This document shows positions 1 through 12,954 of a DNA stretch of 64,000 nucleotides, in pieces. Where the stretch lies: contig JAFFSR010000221.1 of NCBI GenBank assembly GCA_017163975.1, positions 8,680,001-8,744,000 of the forward strand, in the 5' to 3' direction. Made by a program: the position numbers and the translations under genes. The DNA comes from Anastatus disparis (lineage: Eukaryota > Arthropoda > Insecta > Hymenoptera > Eupelmidae). Numbering within the stretch: the stretch's first letter is position 1; each line of letters starts with the position of its first letter. The notes under the pieces are model-generated. The model was given only the letters and a program-made list of their open reading frames with translations. It was not told the DNA's origin and did no database searches.

Positions 1-21
1 GTTGCGTATATTACTAATATA
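1..21 (+). repeat. Possible 3' end of an HP2 hairpin element
   Basis: The first bases read GCGTATATTACTAATATA. This closely matches the right end of the two HP2 elements found later (ending near 16925 and 34610), which read GTATATAACTAATATA. The rest of this copy would lie outside the window, so the call rests on about 17 bases only. Confidence 0.3.
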
Positions 22-763
22 AAGTGATGCCGTTCCGCTTTTCTCCAAGGGTTCGATTAGCCCCGATTACCCCTACACATGAGTCATGTATATTTAATTT
101 TAATAATATAAAAATTATGTAATGCTGCTTATTATCTCATATTGTTTATAATTTAAATATTTAAATAAGCTTCTGACGAGGATTTTTGTACAATTTAAAT
201 CAATGTCATCTAAATACAAATCCAATTCAAGTCTAAAGGGAAAAAATTCGAAACAATCATTTCATTAGCAGTAGAAAAAAAACATCCTTCACTTCTTCCT
301 GCTTTGCGAGAAAACAGAAAAATAAAAAAAGAAAGAATCAATGTCAAAGTTAAAAAGTACAATCGATAAAAGATATTCAAGTTCCATGCAGCGCAGAACA
401 TGTAAATTAACCAACGTATATACATGAACATGAATTTAAAGATTTACTTGTGAGTTTTAAAATCTTATGTCGCCTCTTATTTTCTTTTGCTTATCTTAAA
501 TAGAAAATTTCGAAAATTTATTTGCAATGTAAACTTTTTTTGTCAACTTATATTTTTTTACGGCTTTTTTCAAAATGAAACTGCTTTATTCTTTGTTCAT
601 CAAGTAAAATTTATATATATATTGTATTCGTAACTTCTTTTCTCTTTTGATTTTACTAAAAAAGATATTTGTATTATGAATAACTATATCTATCAAGTTC
701 TCTCTCGATTCAATTGCCAGTATGAATGTCGATCGTTGGCTGACTCATACTCATAGTATAAAT
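22..763. other. AT-rich non-coding stretch
   Basis: No ORF with protein-like composition, no RNA gene and no clear inverted repeat is visible. Bases 22-90 are slightly GC-richer; the remainder is ordinary AT-rich sequence leading up to the first foldback element. Confidence 0.5.
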
Positions 764-782
764 CGTCAGGTGGGAGGAAGAA

Positions 783-941
783 GGTTACGATTCGAAATTG
801 GCCACAAAAAAGTAACGATTCGGATAAAGCCACAAAAAGGTTCAGATTCGAAATTGGCCACAAAAAAGTTACGATTCGGATAAAGCCACAAAAAGGTTCA
901 GATTCGGGTTTAGCCACAAAAAGGTTACGATTCGGCTGCTT
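783..941. repeat. Tandem array of about 28-bp units (left arm)
   Basis: Five full units and a partial one. Each carries ATTCG followed about eight bases later by GCCACAAAAA. Two variants alternate, one with GAAATTGGCC and one with GGATAAAGCC, and a later unit has GGGTTTAGCC. The same array is found inverted at 3380-3538. Confidence 0.85.
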
Positions 942-1623
942 ATTTTTTCCTCCGATGTTTTGGATGAGAACCGCTGTTGGAAATATAAGAATTTATCTAA
1001 GCACTCATAAATATTAGAATTATTTTTTTATATTTTCCATAAAAAAGCAATCAATTGTAAAATTCCTTCTATAATAATGTTATCTTCGCTTTTTTGATGA
1101 ATTTAAAAGAATACTGTAATAATTGTTTTAAATTATTTACTGAATTAATTTAAAAATAATTGTTAAAGAAAAACAAAATTACTTTTAAAATATTTCATGA
1201 AAATATTATAAAAATGATTTAAACATACTTATTAAAAAGTGACATAAAATTATTAAAAATTAATTTAAAATTGATTGACACTGTGAGGCAATGCCAACAA
1301 AATGAACGATTCTTAACAGTATTTTTTATATAAATATAAATATATTTATTAAATTAATAATCATATATATATTTCAACGTAATAAATTTTTATAGAATTT
1401 ATGGTATTTGGCAGGAATTAAATCTTTTTCCATGAAGATACGTGAATCTTTCGCTTTATCAGCATCGATAGCTAATAATCAATCGTAACATCTAGTTAAT
1501 ATGTTTTTATTGTCAAATTTAATGATTGTTTTTTTACTTAGAGACTCATAATTTAAATTGTATTTGTTGATGAATATTTTCACTATATAAAGCCTTCCAA
1601 TACACACACACACACATATATAT

Positions 1624-3018
1624 GGGGCGTTTCATATCAACTCACCTGGTCAAAAAATAAAAATCGCTAAAAATCTGGGAAAATGTTCTATTTGATACCC
1701 AAAATACCCAAAAAAATTTTTAGAGCTCTAGGTCAAAGAGGTCAAGAGCAAGAGGTCATGGAGTTTTGTGATTTTTTCAATTTTTTTTGTAAAATCATCA
1801 TTTTTAATATTTTTTTATTAAAAAACTAAAGGTTTTAGAAAAAAATGTATAAAGACATTTTTTGTTGGAAATTATGTGTAGAAACTATACAAATTTTTTC
1901 CAATCCCAAAGTTGCTATCTTCTGATTGGTCCATTATATATTTTGATGTGATTTTCAATAACTTTTCTTCGCCAAGGTTGATTTTACTCATTTGGCACTA
2001 AAAGTTTGTAATTTTATAACCTTTCACTGAAATTTTCCCCTACATGGTAAAATAACTCTACAGGCAGTTATGGTACTTTTTATTTAAGGTATCAAGACTG
2101 AGTTTTAAGCCTGAAAAAAAATGAAATTGAAATGTAGTCATAATTTGTTTTTGTAATGATATTAATTAATAAAACTTCTTTTTACCTTAAATATATATTA
2201 AATACAAGACTTTGACCTAAAAATAATTTTAAAAAACCCCATCCGTTGGTTAAAATCCTTTGCTCTTATCGATAACTTGATTTTTAAAATTTTTTTACTT
2301 ACCGTAGAGTTTCTCAGCTAATTTTCAATTAATTGACCTGAAAATTTCCAGAGATCTTTAATTTATATATCTTCACAAAATAATAGTTCTGGAATTTTGA
2401 TAAGATAAGTTAAAGTAAATGTTGAACTGAATTACTTGTATGAAATTCACAAAAATATTGATTTTTTTCAACTTTTTCTAAACCAAACTTAGAAATTATT
2501 TTTTTTTCCTAAAACTAAAACTATTATTTTGTGAAGACATATAAATTAGAGATCTCTGGAAATTTTCAGGTCAATTAATTGAAAATTAGCTGAGAAACTC
2601 TACGGTAAGTAAAAAAATTTTAAAAATCAAGTTATCGACAAGAGCAAAGGATTTTAACCAACGGATGGGGTTTTTTAAAATTATTTTTAGGTCAAAGTCT
2701 TGTATTTAATATATATTTAAGGTAAAAAGAAGTTTTATTAATTAATATCATTACAAAAACAAATTATGACTACATTTCAATTTCATTTTTTTTCAGGCTT
2801 AAAACTCAGTCTTGATACCTTAAATAAAAAGTACCATAACTGCCTGTAGAGTTATTTTACCATGTAGGGGAAAATTTCAGTGAAAGGTTATAAAAATTAC
2901 AAACTTTTAGTGCCAAATGAGTAAAATCAACCTATTTTTTTGGGTATCAAATAGAACATTTTCCCAGATTTTTAGCGATTTTTATTTTTTGACCAGGTGA
3001 GTTGATATGAAACGCCCC
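1624..3018. mobile_element. Nested 1.4-kb foldback element
   Basis: The termini are GGGGCGTTTCATATCAAC and its reverse complement, both flanked by TA-rich repeats. The arms pair over several hundred bases; for example the block with CCATAACTGCCTGTAGAG on the right is inverted on the left near 2055. The left arm has about 280 extra bases (roughly 1693-1970) absent from the right arm, so one arm has gained or lost sequence. The loop is near 2388-2519. No coding capacity is visible. An older, diverged relative lies at 3740-4240. Confidence 0.85.
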
Positions 3019-3379
3019 ATATATATATATATATATATATATAAACAATTTCACGTCAATTTAATTAATGTTTGCAAATTTTTATTAAATTATAAAATTT
3101 GTAAATTTTTTATTCTTACATTGATAACGTTAAAGTAAAGAGATTTTTAATTTATGAAATAAATCAATTAATTTTTATTTAATAAGATTATAAAAAGTAA
3201 TAATATATTTCAATATATGATTTATACTCACTAAATTGAAAACTATAGGTTTATAAAATTGCCTCTTCATGAAAAAAATGAAAACAATTATAATATTTAT
3301 GAGTACTTAAGATATAGGAGACAAACTCTTATGTTTTCAACAGCGGTTCTCATCCAAAACATCGAAGGAAAAAATAAGC

Positions 3380-3538
3380 AGCCGAATCGTAACCTTTTTG
3401 TGGCTAAACCCGAATCTGAACCTTTTTGTGGCTTTATCCGAATCGTAACTTTTTTGTGGCCAATTTCGAATCTGAACCTTTTTGTGGCTTTATCCGAATC
3501 GTTACTTTTTTGTGGCCAATTTTGAATCGTAACCTTCT
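3380..3538. repeat. Tandem array of about 28-bp units (right arm)
   Basis: This is the inverted counterpart of the array at 783-941, with the same alternation of unit types. In one frame it stays open and yields a repetitive peptide, but the open frame is a by-product of the repeat and not evidence of a gene. Confidence 0.85.
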
Positions 3539-3739
3539 TCCTCCCACCTGACGAAATGATACAATCGATCCAAGATCTTTGACTCTGCTTTTTTCATTCT
3601 ATTTATTTTATTTTAAATTTTTCTTTCTCTTTCATCTTTTTTTCAATATAGCTTAACTGTTGTTGGATTATTATCATTCAGACAAATTAACAATTCAGAT
3701 TGGTTTTTCAAATAAAACGAACATTAGTTTAACGTTTTA

Positions 3740-4240
3740 TTAAGGTATCAGGCCTGAGTTATAGCCTAAAAAAAATATAAAATTTAAATATAGTCGAAAT
3801 TTTTTTTTTAATAATATTAATTAATAAAACTTCTTTTTACCTTAAATGTATATTAAATATAAAACTTTAATCCATGAATAATTTAAAAAAACCTCATCCG
3901 ATGCTTTAAATTCTTTTGATTAGTCGAAAACTTGATTTGTTAAATTTTGGTACTTGACGCAGACTTTCTCAGCCAATTGACAACTAATTGACCTGAAAAT
4001 TCCCAAAGATTTTTAGTTTATATATCTTCATAAAATAAGAAAGCTGGAATTTTGATAAGATAAGTTTAAGTGAATGTTAAATTGAATTACTTACATAAAA
4101 TACAAAAAAAAATTTTTTCAACTTTTTCTAAACCAAACTTTTAAATTCTTTTTTTTCAAACTAAAACTGCTTTTGTGAAGATATATAAACTGAAGATCTC
4201 TGGAAATTTTGAGGTCAATTAGTTGAAAATTGGCTGAGAA
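3740..4240. mobile_element. Diverged partial copy of the 1.4-kb foldback interior
   Basis: Begins TTAAGGTATCAGGCCTGAG and ends near AAAATTGGCTGAGAA, following the same order of blocks as 2087-2593 of the foldback at 1624-3018. It has many substitutions and lacks the outer termini, so it looks like an old, truncated insertion. Confidence 0.75.
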
Positions 4241-4299
4241 TATAACACACGTTTTCAAAACATAACACACGCGGTGCGTGCTATTAGCTATCGCAGATA

Positions 4300-4374
4300 T
4301 CGAATCGCTCCATTAATAAGCGTCTCACACCTCAAGATTTACTAAGGTCTCTTGCCCCAAAAAGTTTCTCCGTG
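4300..4374. mobile_element. Truncated CACGGAG-family MITE end
   Basis: From CGAATCGCTCCATTAA to AGTTTCTCCGTG this matches the right end of the complete element at 53231-53524. The left part is missing. It abuts the ATTCG-rich element that starts directly after it. Confidence 0.75.
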
Positions 4375-4598
4375 TGGGATTATTCGAATAATAAATTTTT
4401 TTATTCGGAAGGTATTCGTAATTCGAATATTGATTATTCGTATTTTTTATTCGAATAATAATACCCCCACCCTCCACAAACACTCACACACAGATATCAA
4501 TTATTCGAATAGTTGAAAATTATTCGAAATATTTTATCACGAATAGTACTAATCGTTTATTCGAATAGCCGAAAAATTCGAAAACAATCCCATGCCTA
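4375..4598. mobile_element. hAT-like MITE rich in TTCGAATA palindromes
   Basis: The left end reads TGGGATTATTCGAATAA and the right end, reverse complemented, reads GGCATGGGATTGTTTTCG. The interior repeats the palindrome TATTCGAATA or close variants at least six times. A GGCATGGGATT-type terminus is what I associate with hAT-like non-autonomous elements; this family assignment comes from memory of such termini and the element has no coding sequence. Confidence 0.5.
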
Positions 4599-4852
4599 CT
4601 TTTTATTCAGACTGACTATATGCTCATCTAAAAATAAAAACAGTACATTATTCAGCTGAGGTGGAAAGGTTGGATTTTCGAAACGGGAGCCTTTATACCT
4701 GAGGTAGATAATGTAATTGTTTTCACGAGAGCCGAAAAACAAAAGAAGTTGCGATTTTGAGATTAGAACGAGAAAAAATGTTTTAATGGCATTTAGCATA
4801 GAACGTATACGATATCAGCATTGAAGAAATATTGAGCGAGCATACACAATGT
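4599..4852. repeat. Short stretch containing a dispersed repeat fragment
   Basis: Around 4728-4768 the sequence GAGAGCCGAAAAACAAAAG and the following GAAGTTGCGATTTTGAG recur in reverse complement at about 18990-19032. Nothing else is recognisable here. Confidence 0.5.
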
Positions 4853-5580
4853 AGTTCGGGCTTCCTCCTATGTGCCCGTGGATCAAGGTCCACGGATCCA
4901 CCCAATTTATTTATATGTATTTTGACCCCTGGAACACGAAAAACAAGGGTGGATCACTTAAATCGTTGCCAATTTTTCGATATCAACAAATAAAAAAATT
5001 TAATTTTTCGCTTCAAATTCACTCCAAAAAAATTTTCACACATTTTTTAGTCAATTTTGAACAAAATGTTTTATGTCAAGCCCATATCTAAACTGCTTAG
5101 GTTCAGAGATAAAAATTAAAAAAGTTTGAAAAATTGCGATATTCTGAAATTTTTACTTAACATCATGAGGATGTTTCTAATTCTATCATTGCCTATCATG
5201 GTTTAAACTGTTCCTTCAAACGTATATTTTAAGATAAAAAAAGATTTACGAGCCTGCTACAATTTGTAATTGTTCTGTAAATAAAAAATAAATGCATGTT
5301 TTTAGTGCTCATGCGTAACGACGATGTTAGTCTGAGTGTTTTGAAGTTTGCTACTTACAAGGAGAACACCACAGCTTTGGAAAAAGGATTCGGCTGAAAC
5401 TGGAGGTGATGATTTTTAGATGAAAAAAATGAGCCCGTGTTTTTTCTTTTCATTGAATAGGTCCTTTAGACAAAGATATGGACATTTTTACAAAAATGTT
5501 ACAAAAAAAAGTGTTTATAAGAGCTTTAATTACCAAGCAATTAAACCTTATACAAAAAAATATATAAAAGATAAAATGAA

Positions 5581-6018
5581 GTACATACATATATATATGG
5601 GGATATCCACACAACTTTTAATCCTAGTAACAGGTCATATTACAGCTGTTCCTGGGTTTACCGCATGATGCACATTATTCAAACTAGGTTCAAATCTTTT
5701 GTGCTATCCTGTAACTCTATTTCTGATGTATTTTGTAAATGTGCCACAAACGGCCCAGCAGATAATTCTATAAAACATTCATTTTTACACATAAAAAATT
5801 ACCGTAATTTATCTTATGTGTAAATTTACTTTTTATAGAATTATCTGCTGGGCCGTTTGTTTACATTTACAAAATACATCAGAAATAGAGTTACAGGATA
5901 GCACAAAAGATTTGAACCTAGTTTGAATAATGTGCATCACGCGGTAAACCCAGGAACAGCTGTAATATGACCTGTTACTAGGATTAAAAGTTGTGTAGAT
6001 ATCCCCATATATATGTAC
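5581..6018. mobile_element. Central 0.43-kb foldback
   Basis: Nearly perfect arms of about 200 bases begin with GGGGATATCCACACAAC and end with the complement; the loop is near 5795-5815 around TACCGTAATTTATC. It is inserted at the centre of the giant foldback or forms its original loop. It has TA-rich flanks and no coding capacity. Confidence 0.85.
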
Positions 6019-6020
6019 TT

Positions 6021-6162
6021 CGTTACCCCATCACTACTCTCTGTTCGTTTCACGCGCTTAGATTCATACATTTTCTATAGAAATTTTCTATTTGTATATG
6101 TGTAATTTATATATTATGAATCTAAGCAAGTGAAACGAACACAGAGTAGTGATGGGGTAACG
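6021..6162. mobile_element. Short MITE with CGTTACCCCATC termini
   Basis: A 142-bp hairpin element: CGTTACCCCATCACTACTC at the left end pairs with the right end, followed by TTCGTTTCAC and TTAGATTCATA pairing further in. A TA-rich loop lies in the middle. It is immediately adjacent to the previous foldback. Confidence 0.85.
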
Positions 6163-6310
6163 ACGACTAGTGTATGCGTGTAAATATATAACGCACCACG
6201 TGGGAGCAGTCGGAATCAAAAGTTGAAACTATAGCGCATGTGCGCAGACACATTTTTTGATACTTCGAGCAATAAAACTTTTGTCTCCGACCAGTACTTG
6301 ACAACCTCCA

Positions 6311-6622
6311 TAAAAAACCTTTGTGGTTCAAAAGTTGCGCCTAATTGAAGCCTTTTTTTAAATATAATAAAACAAAGGATTTATAAGACCTTGAATAACC
6401 GAACAATAAAAATGTATAAATTATGAAACAAAATAAAAGTTCAATACTTCAATTTAAGCTTTATTGTATTAAAAAATCTCATCTAGTTCAAAAGTTACAG
6501 GTGATTAAAATATGCTAATGAAATAGTGTAAAAAATTCAATATATATTACATGCTAAAAATATGAACAAACTCGGAGTAAATTTCAATTAGGCGCAACTT
6601 TTGAACCACGAAAACTTTTTTA
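6311..6622. repeat. Inverted repeat with TTGTGGTTCAAAAGTTGCGCC arms
   Basis: TGGTTCAAAAGTTGCGCC followed by TAATTGAA (about 6324-6349) is repeated in reverse complement at about 6582-6608. The 230 bases between are AT-rich. The arms are only some 30-40 bases, so this may be a small foldback MITE inside the larger one. Confidence 0.65.
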
Positions 6623-7003
6623 ATGTAACAAAACTTAAATTCAATGCTAAACCTGCACTTCATTTTATTTTTTATATATTTTTTTGTATAAGGTTTAATT
6701 GCTTGGTAATTAAAGCTCTTACAAACACTTTTTTTTGTAACATTTTTGTAAAAATGTCCATATCTTTGTCTAAAGGACCTATTTAATGAAAAGAACAAAC
6801 ATGGGCTCATTTTTTTTTCATCTAAAAATCATCACCTGCAGTTTCAGCCGAATCCTTTTTCCAAAGCTGGGGTGTTCTCCTTGTAAGTATCAGACTTCGA
6901 AACACTCAGACTAACATCGTCGTTACGCATGGGTACTAAAAACATGCATTCGTTTTTTTATTTACAGGACGACTACAAATGTTAGCAGGCTTGTAAATCT
7001 TTT

Positions 7004-7894
7004 TATAGCACTGCGTGACATAAATTTGCGGTTTTGACACGCTTTCCCGAGACAAAAATAGCCTATTTTTTAACAGTGAAAAAAAGAGCTGTGAAAAAAT
7101 TTCAACTTTTTTATACGGTTCAATAAAGAAAGAATAATTTTAGATGTGCCTTAACATTTAATCTACAAGGACCGTCAGTATAATAATTTGATATCTTGAT
7201 TATTTTATAGAGTTTTCATTGATAATTATAAGGTGTAGATTATTGCAACTCATTTATATTAATAATTTTAGAATTAAATAACAATTATAAGCAAGTAAAA
7301 TACGAGTAAAACTAAAATTGATAGTAGCGTAACATGCAAAGCGAAGAGGTGTAGTCATTTCGAAGTTGTATTATAAAATGCTACGGGGAATCCCCTATTA
7401 CTACGCACGATTGCTATTGCTATACTATACATAAGTTACCTCCTCACCGCTCCTACGACGCTAATATATACGTGAAACAAAATTTAAATTTATGAGTTTA
7501 TAAAAGATAATTTCAACAAACAATTTCACATAATATCAATTATATTGATTAAAATTAATTATTATTACACATTTTAAGTATATTTTTAAAATAATAATTT
7601 TTAAACATCTTTTTCGATTTATCATTCACGGAACGCCTAACACTTGCTTTTTTAGTATTTTCGTTTTTATTTTTTGAATTATCATTCGTGAAGTGCATAA
7701 TTTTTGTTTGTTATTGTTTTTTAGTACAGATTTGATATGGCGAATTTATATCACTCGAACTATAAAAAAGTATAAGATACTCGTGGCTTCAATGTCCCAT
7801 TATTTCACGGCGTTTAGCAGCGTCGCTACGCTCGGCTGCTAATCTCACGCCGTCAAATAATGGCCATTTTAGCCACTTGTATCTTAATATATTA
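7004..7894 (+). mobile_element. HP1 element, copy B
   Basis: Starts TATAGCACTGCGTGACATAAATTTGCGG and ends with a long hairpin finishing TATCTTAATATATTA. It interrupts the right arm of the giant foldback. The undisturbed left arm at 5232-5250 gives the empty site, reading AAATC followed by seven T and ATCTT in reverse complement. Internal blocks shared with other copies include ATACGAGTAAAACTAAA and GGGGAATCCCCTATTACTA. It is 891 bp long with no ORF, so it is non-autonomous. The superfamily is not recognised. Confidence 0.8.
7769..7888. repeat. HP1 terminal hairpin with GC-rich tip (copy B)
   Basis: The arms pair from TATAAGATAC inward through AATGTCCCATTATTT and ACGGCGTTTAGCAGC to a tip reading GTCGCTACGCTCGGC. 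Arm sequence between the outer 12 bases and the tip differs from the other copies, but the two arms within this copy agree. Confidence 0.85.
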
Positions 7895-8263
7895 TTTTAT
7901 CTTAAAATATACGTTTAAAGGAACAGTTGAAACCATGATAGGCAATGATCGATTTAGAAATGTCCTCATGACGCTAAGTAAAAATTTCAAAAAATCGCAA
8001 TTTTTCAAACTTTCTTAATATTTATCTTTAAACCTAAGCAGTTTAGGTATGGGTTTTATAAAACATTTTGTTCAAAATTAACTAAAAAATGTGTAAAAAT
8101 TTTTTTTGGAGTAAAAAATTTAATTTTTTTATTTGTCGTAAAAATTTGTTGGTATCAAATCCACCCTTGTTTTCCATGTTCATGGGGTGAAAATACATTA
8201 AATTAAATTGGGTGGATCTGTAGATTTCGATCGGCCACGGGCACATAGGAGGAAACCCGGACT

Positions 8264-8639
8264 AATGAGTTTTGATTAGAAATCGCAGAAGGCAACGACT
8301 TTATTTTTGCATCATTAATTAGAAAAGAAAGAAAAACTATTATTTTAATATAGAGAAGATAATTTAAAACTGTCTGATGAATATGATCATACTAGATGGT
8401 AATGTTTGGCTATTGTACTAGTCTGTGACGACTTGAGAGCAGGCTGGATGCGCTGCACTTGTCTAATTGAGTTTTTTGTTATTTACTCAAGTATTAATCA
8501 ATGTATCTGCAAATTGAAGGTTGAGTGCAATGGATATTATTATTACGAATATTTATGCACAAGAACAAAAAATTCTACCGCATTGATTTTGAGAAAAGTA
8601 AGAAACGCAAAAATATTATAAACGTAACCTTTTACTTTA
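8264..8639. other. AT-rich stretch, nothing recognised
   Basis: Short open frames occur at 8406-8621 and 8525-8719 but overlap each other, have no splice or family features, and run into the adjacent transposon fragment. I see no supported gene. Confidence 0.45.
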
Positions 8640-8875
8640 GCGTTCATTTTAATATCTTTGGGTTTATGGTACAAAATCGAAAAATTTTAATATATGATAT
8701 TGGAACCCAAAGTTATTAAAAACTAATAAATGAATTTATTTAAAAAATTAACTGAATAATGTTCATGCTACATACTACAAGCTAATGTATTTATTTTACT
8801 GAAATCTTGTAATAAAATGAAAAGATAGACAACATTTATGAATACTAGTGTAGTGTCCGTTTTACATCCCCTTAA
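8640..8875. mobile_element. TTAA-II foldback, right half only
   Basis: Matches the right half of the element at 23922-24304, including AACTGAATAAT, AAAAGATAGACAA and the terminal CCGTTTTACATCCCCTTAA. The terminal TTAA lies at 8872-8875. The left arm is missing. Confidence 0.75.
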
Positions 8876-10923
<2,048 letters not shown>

Positions 10924-11255
10924 TTAAGAGGAGGCCGTATAGCTCTGTCCTTGTCTAATCTAAATTTTTCTTATTATTAATAAATTAAATATTGTTATAC
11001 AAAAGTAAGGATATAGCCCAATAGATTTCAGAACGAGCAAACAACCCTATTCTATGGGAAAATATAAAATTTTCATTAGTTTCCGAGTGAGGTCTGAAAA
11101 TTAATGAAAATTTTATATTTTTCATAAAATAGGATCGTTTGCTCGTTCTGAAATCTATTGGGCTATACCCTTACTTTTGTAAAAAAATATTTAGTTTATT
11201 AATAATAACGAAAATTTAGATTAGACAAGGACAGAGCTATACGGCCTCCTCTTAA
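10924..11255. mobile_element. TTAA-I foldback element (10.9 kb)
   Basis: TTAAGAGGAGGCCGTATAGC opens the left end and the exact complement closes the right, with TTAA at both edges. The conserved subterminal motif is CTCTGTCCTTGTCTAATC. Both arms then pair through CAATAGATTTCAGAACGAGC to a short loop. The interior is homologous to the element at 26789-27175. TTAA duplications are typical of the piggyBac superfamily, but these termini do not read like the canonical piggyBac CCC start, so the assignment is tentative. Confidence 0.85.
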
Positions 11256-12405
11256 TAAATAATATTTCTCAGATTTTCATAAAAATTTTTCAAGATTATT
11301 GGAAAATTAAATTTTTTTTCTTTTTCCTTATCATGCCTAGTTTCTCATACCTGTATTAACTTTATATTGTGATTGTTATACAGGAAAAATATTTTTACTT
11401 AGTAGATAAAGGTAGGGAACCGGTAAGACAACAAATAGTTAAAGAGCATTAATATCTCATACTGTCCCTTGTAGCAATGAAATGATAAAAAAACATAGCA
11501 AGTTTGAAAGATCTTTTCATCGTTATTGTTCTGTGTTGTTATCAGATTAAGCTTAAAAATTATTGCCACTTCATGTACGCGATAATTTTCTTAACTTTAT
11601 GAGCTTTAATTAAAAAAATAATGCATTTTTATTAGATTTCAATGCAAATTTATTGTACTAGAAATTATTTTATAGCTTGTTTCATAGAGTTTGACTTTTT
11701 ATCAAAAGTAATAAGAAATTTATTCATTGATTTTTAAGTTTTCTAAAAATTTTATTCCGGTTAATCAAAACTGAATATTTTAATGACTTGACGATTTTAA
11801 TTATTTACAAACGATGTAACTTAACCTCGCTGAAACTCATTAGACTTCTTGTTCTTATTTTTTTGCTAAGACGTGAAACGTTAATGCTAATCTTTTCAGA
11901 TTAGAACCACAATTTATTAATCAAAATAATGAAAAGTTCTCCCTGTTCTCAAGAATCTTTGACATCGAAATAAATTTAAACTTTAGCTATGACATAAATT
12001 TGCATTTTTTTTTCGAAACTTTAAAAGATATAAAAAAGTACTGACATATTGAAATAAATTTTAGAATTTATTAAAATTAAAAAAGAAGAAAACTAAATGT
12101 TAGATTAAAATTGAAAAATATTAATTATTTAATTTTATCGATTAAAATTATAAATTAATTTTAATCATGTGTGGAAAAAAATAAAGCAAAAATCTACGCA
12201 ACAAGTTCAGATACAAACTTTTAAAATTATTCTAATCACATCAATTTTTAGATTAACTATATTAAAAATATGCTTAATCGTAATCTCTATAGAATCAATA
12301 AACTTCCAGCACGAATCCCACTCTATAAATTAAATATCTCATTTCATAAATCATCCCTTAAACACGCAAACTCTTTCCTTTACTAATATTCTCTCACTTG
12401 TTATA
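11256..12405. other. AT-rich stretch, nothing recognised
   Basis: About 1.1 kb with no ORF of protein-like composition and no clear repeat structure. Confidence 0.45.
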
Positions 12406-12605
12406 TTAAAGTGATGTAAAAGGGTATATGATTCATACATAGTTACCAACATCGTAGTTTCCCGTATTTTTAATTCTTATTAAAAATTTTACCAAATATC
12501 TCTATATTATCCTTTTTATTAGTTAAAATGGAAGACTGCAATATAGAAATATTTTTAAAAATTTTGTATCAAGAATAAAAAATTTGAAAACTGTATCAAT
12601 GAAAA
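12406..12605. mobile_element. TTAA-II foldback, truncated
   Basis: Opens TTAAAGTGATGTAAAAGGG and follows the complement of 17946-18162 through TATGATTCAT, CAAATATCTCTATATTA and TTTTTATTAG. The far end lacks its TTAA terminus, so it is truncated or decayed. Confidence 0.7.
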
Positions 12606-12891
12606 GAAGACACCAGAAAAAAAACCTTTTTAAGTAAAAAAATTATCTTACAGTCGTGCGTGATCTTCGTGCGAGCGGTTAAGGATAAGAAAAAAGAACT
12701 AATACTTTTATTATAGTTGTCGCGCAAAACCAGAGGTAGCTTATAATATGAGATATCTAAGATATTCAACACGATGATGCTGTCGCATACGCACCGTGTT
12801 ATGTAGATTCAAAGGAGCGGGTGAAAGGAAAACTTGTATATAACAAGAATACTCTAGTATATATATATATATATATATTTATTTTATAATA
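12606..12891. other. Unique non-coding stretch
   Basis: Slightly GC-richer at 12655-12830 (CGTGCGTGATCTTCGTGCG), with a short TA run at about 12859-12880. No recognised feature. Confidence 0.4.
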
Positions 12892-12943
12892 GGTTGTATT
12901 CGGTCAAATATCCATTAACTAGCTAAATGGGTATTGAGGTCTT
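12892..12943. repeat. Short dispersed repeat (GTATTCGGT...GGGTATTG)
   Basis: TTGTATTCGGTCAAATATCC followed by ACTAGCTAAATGGGTATTG recurs at 14105-14151. The second copy can fold as AATACCCAT against AATGGGTATT. It may mark an end of an unidentified element. Confidence 0.6.
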
Positions 12944-12954
12944 GTACGCTATAA

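Larger units (their letters stand above)
764..3553. mobile_element. Outer foldback element with tandem-repeat arms
   Basis: The left end CGTCAGGTGGGAGGAAG is matched in reverse complement by CTTCCTCCCACCTGACG at the right end. The arms continue inward for about 300 bases (764-1080 against 3250-3553) with increasing divergence, including a shared block around ACTCATAAATATT. Each arm starts with a short tandem array. The interior is AT-rich and holds a second complete foldback at 1624-3018, so this element is the older host. No transposase ORF is present, so it is non-autonomous. Target-site duplication is not clear. Confidence 0.75.
4853..8263. mobile_element. Giant 3.4-kb nested foldback
   Basis: The termini are TAGTTCGGGCTTCCTCC on the left and GGAGGAAACCCGGACTA on the right. 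The left arm runs about 4853-5585; the right arm is 6650-7003 plus 7895-8263, split by an HP1 element. Shared blocks include TGCCTATCATGG against CCATGATAGGCA and the TAACATCGTCGTTACGCAT region. The centre (5586-6650) contains two further palindromes and an inverted repeat. No transposase is visible. The arms differ by several percent, so the palindrome is not recent. Confidence 0.85.

Noticed and set aside
3259..3525. 88-codon frame with a repetitive peptide
   Set aside because: It is produced by the tandem array in the foldback arm, and the inverted counterpart at 693-917 yields the same peptide.
5420..6810. Two similar frames of 82 and 87 codons on opposite strands
   Set aside because: They lie in the two arms of the giant foldback and mirror each other; the composition is Lys/Phe/Asn-rich and there are no gene signals.
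7769..7888. Helitron 3' hairpin
   Set aside because: The hairpin is far longer than the short Helitron 3' stem, there is no CTRR end next to an AT target, and the empty sites show insertion in a T tract.
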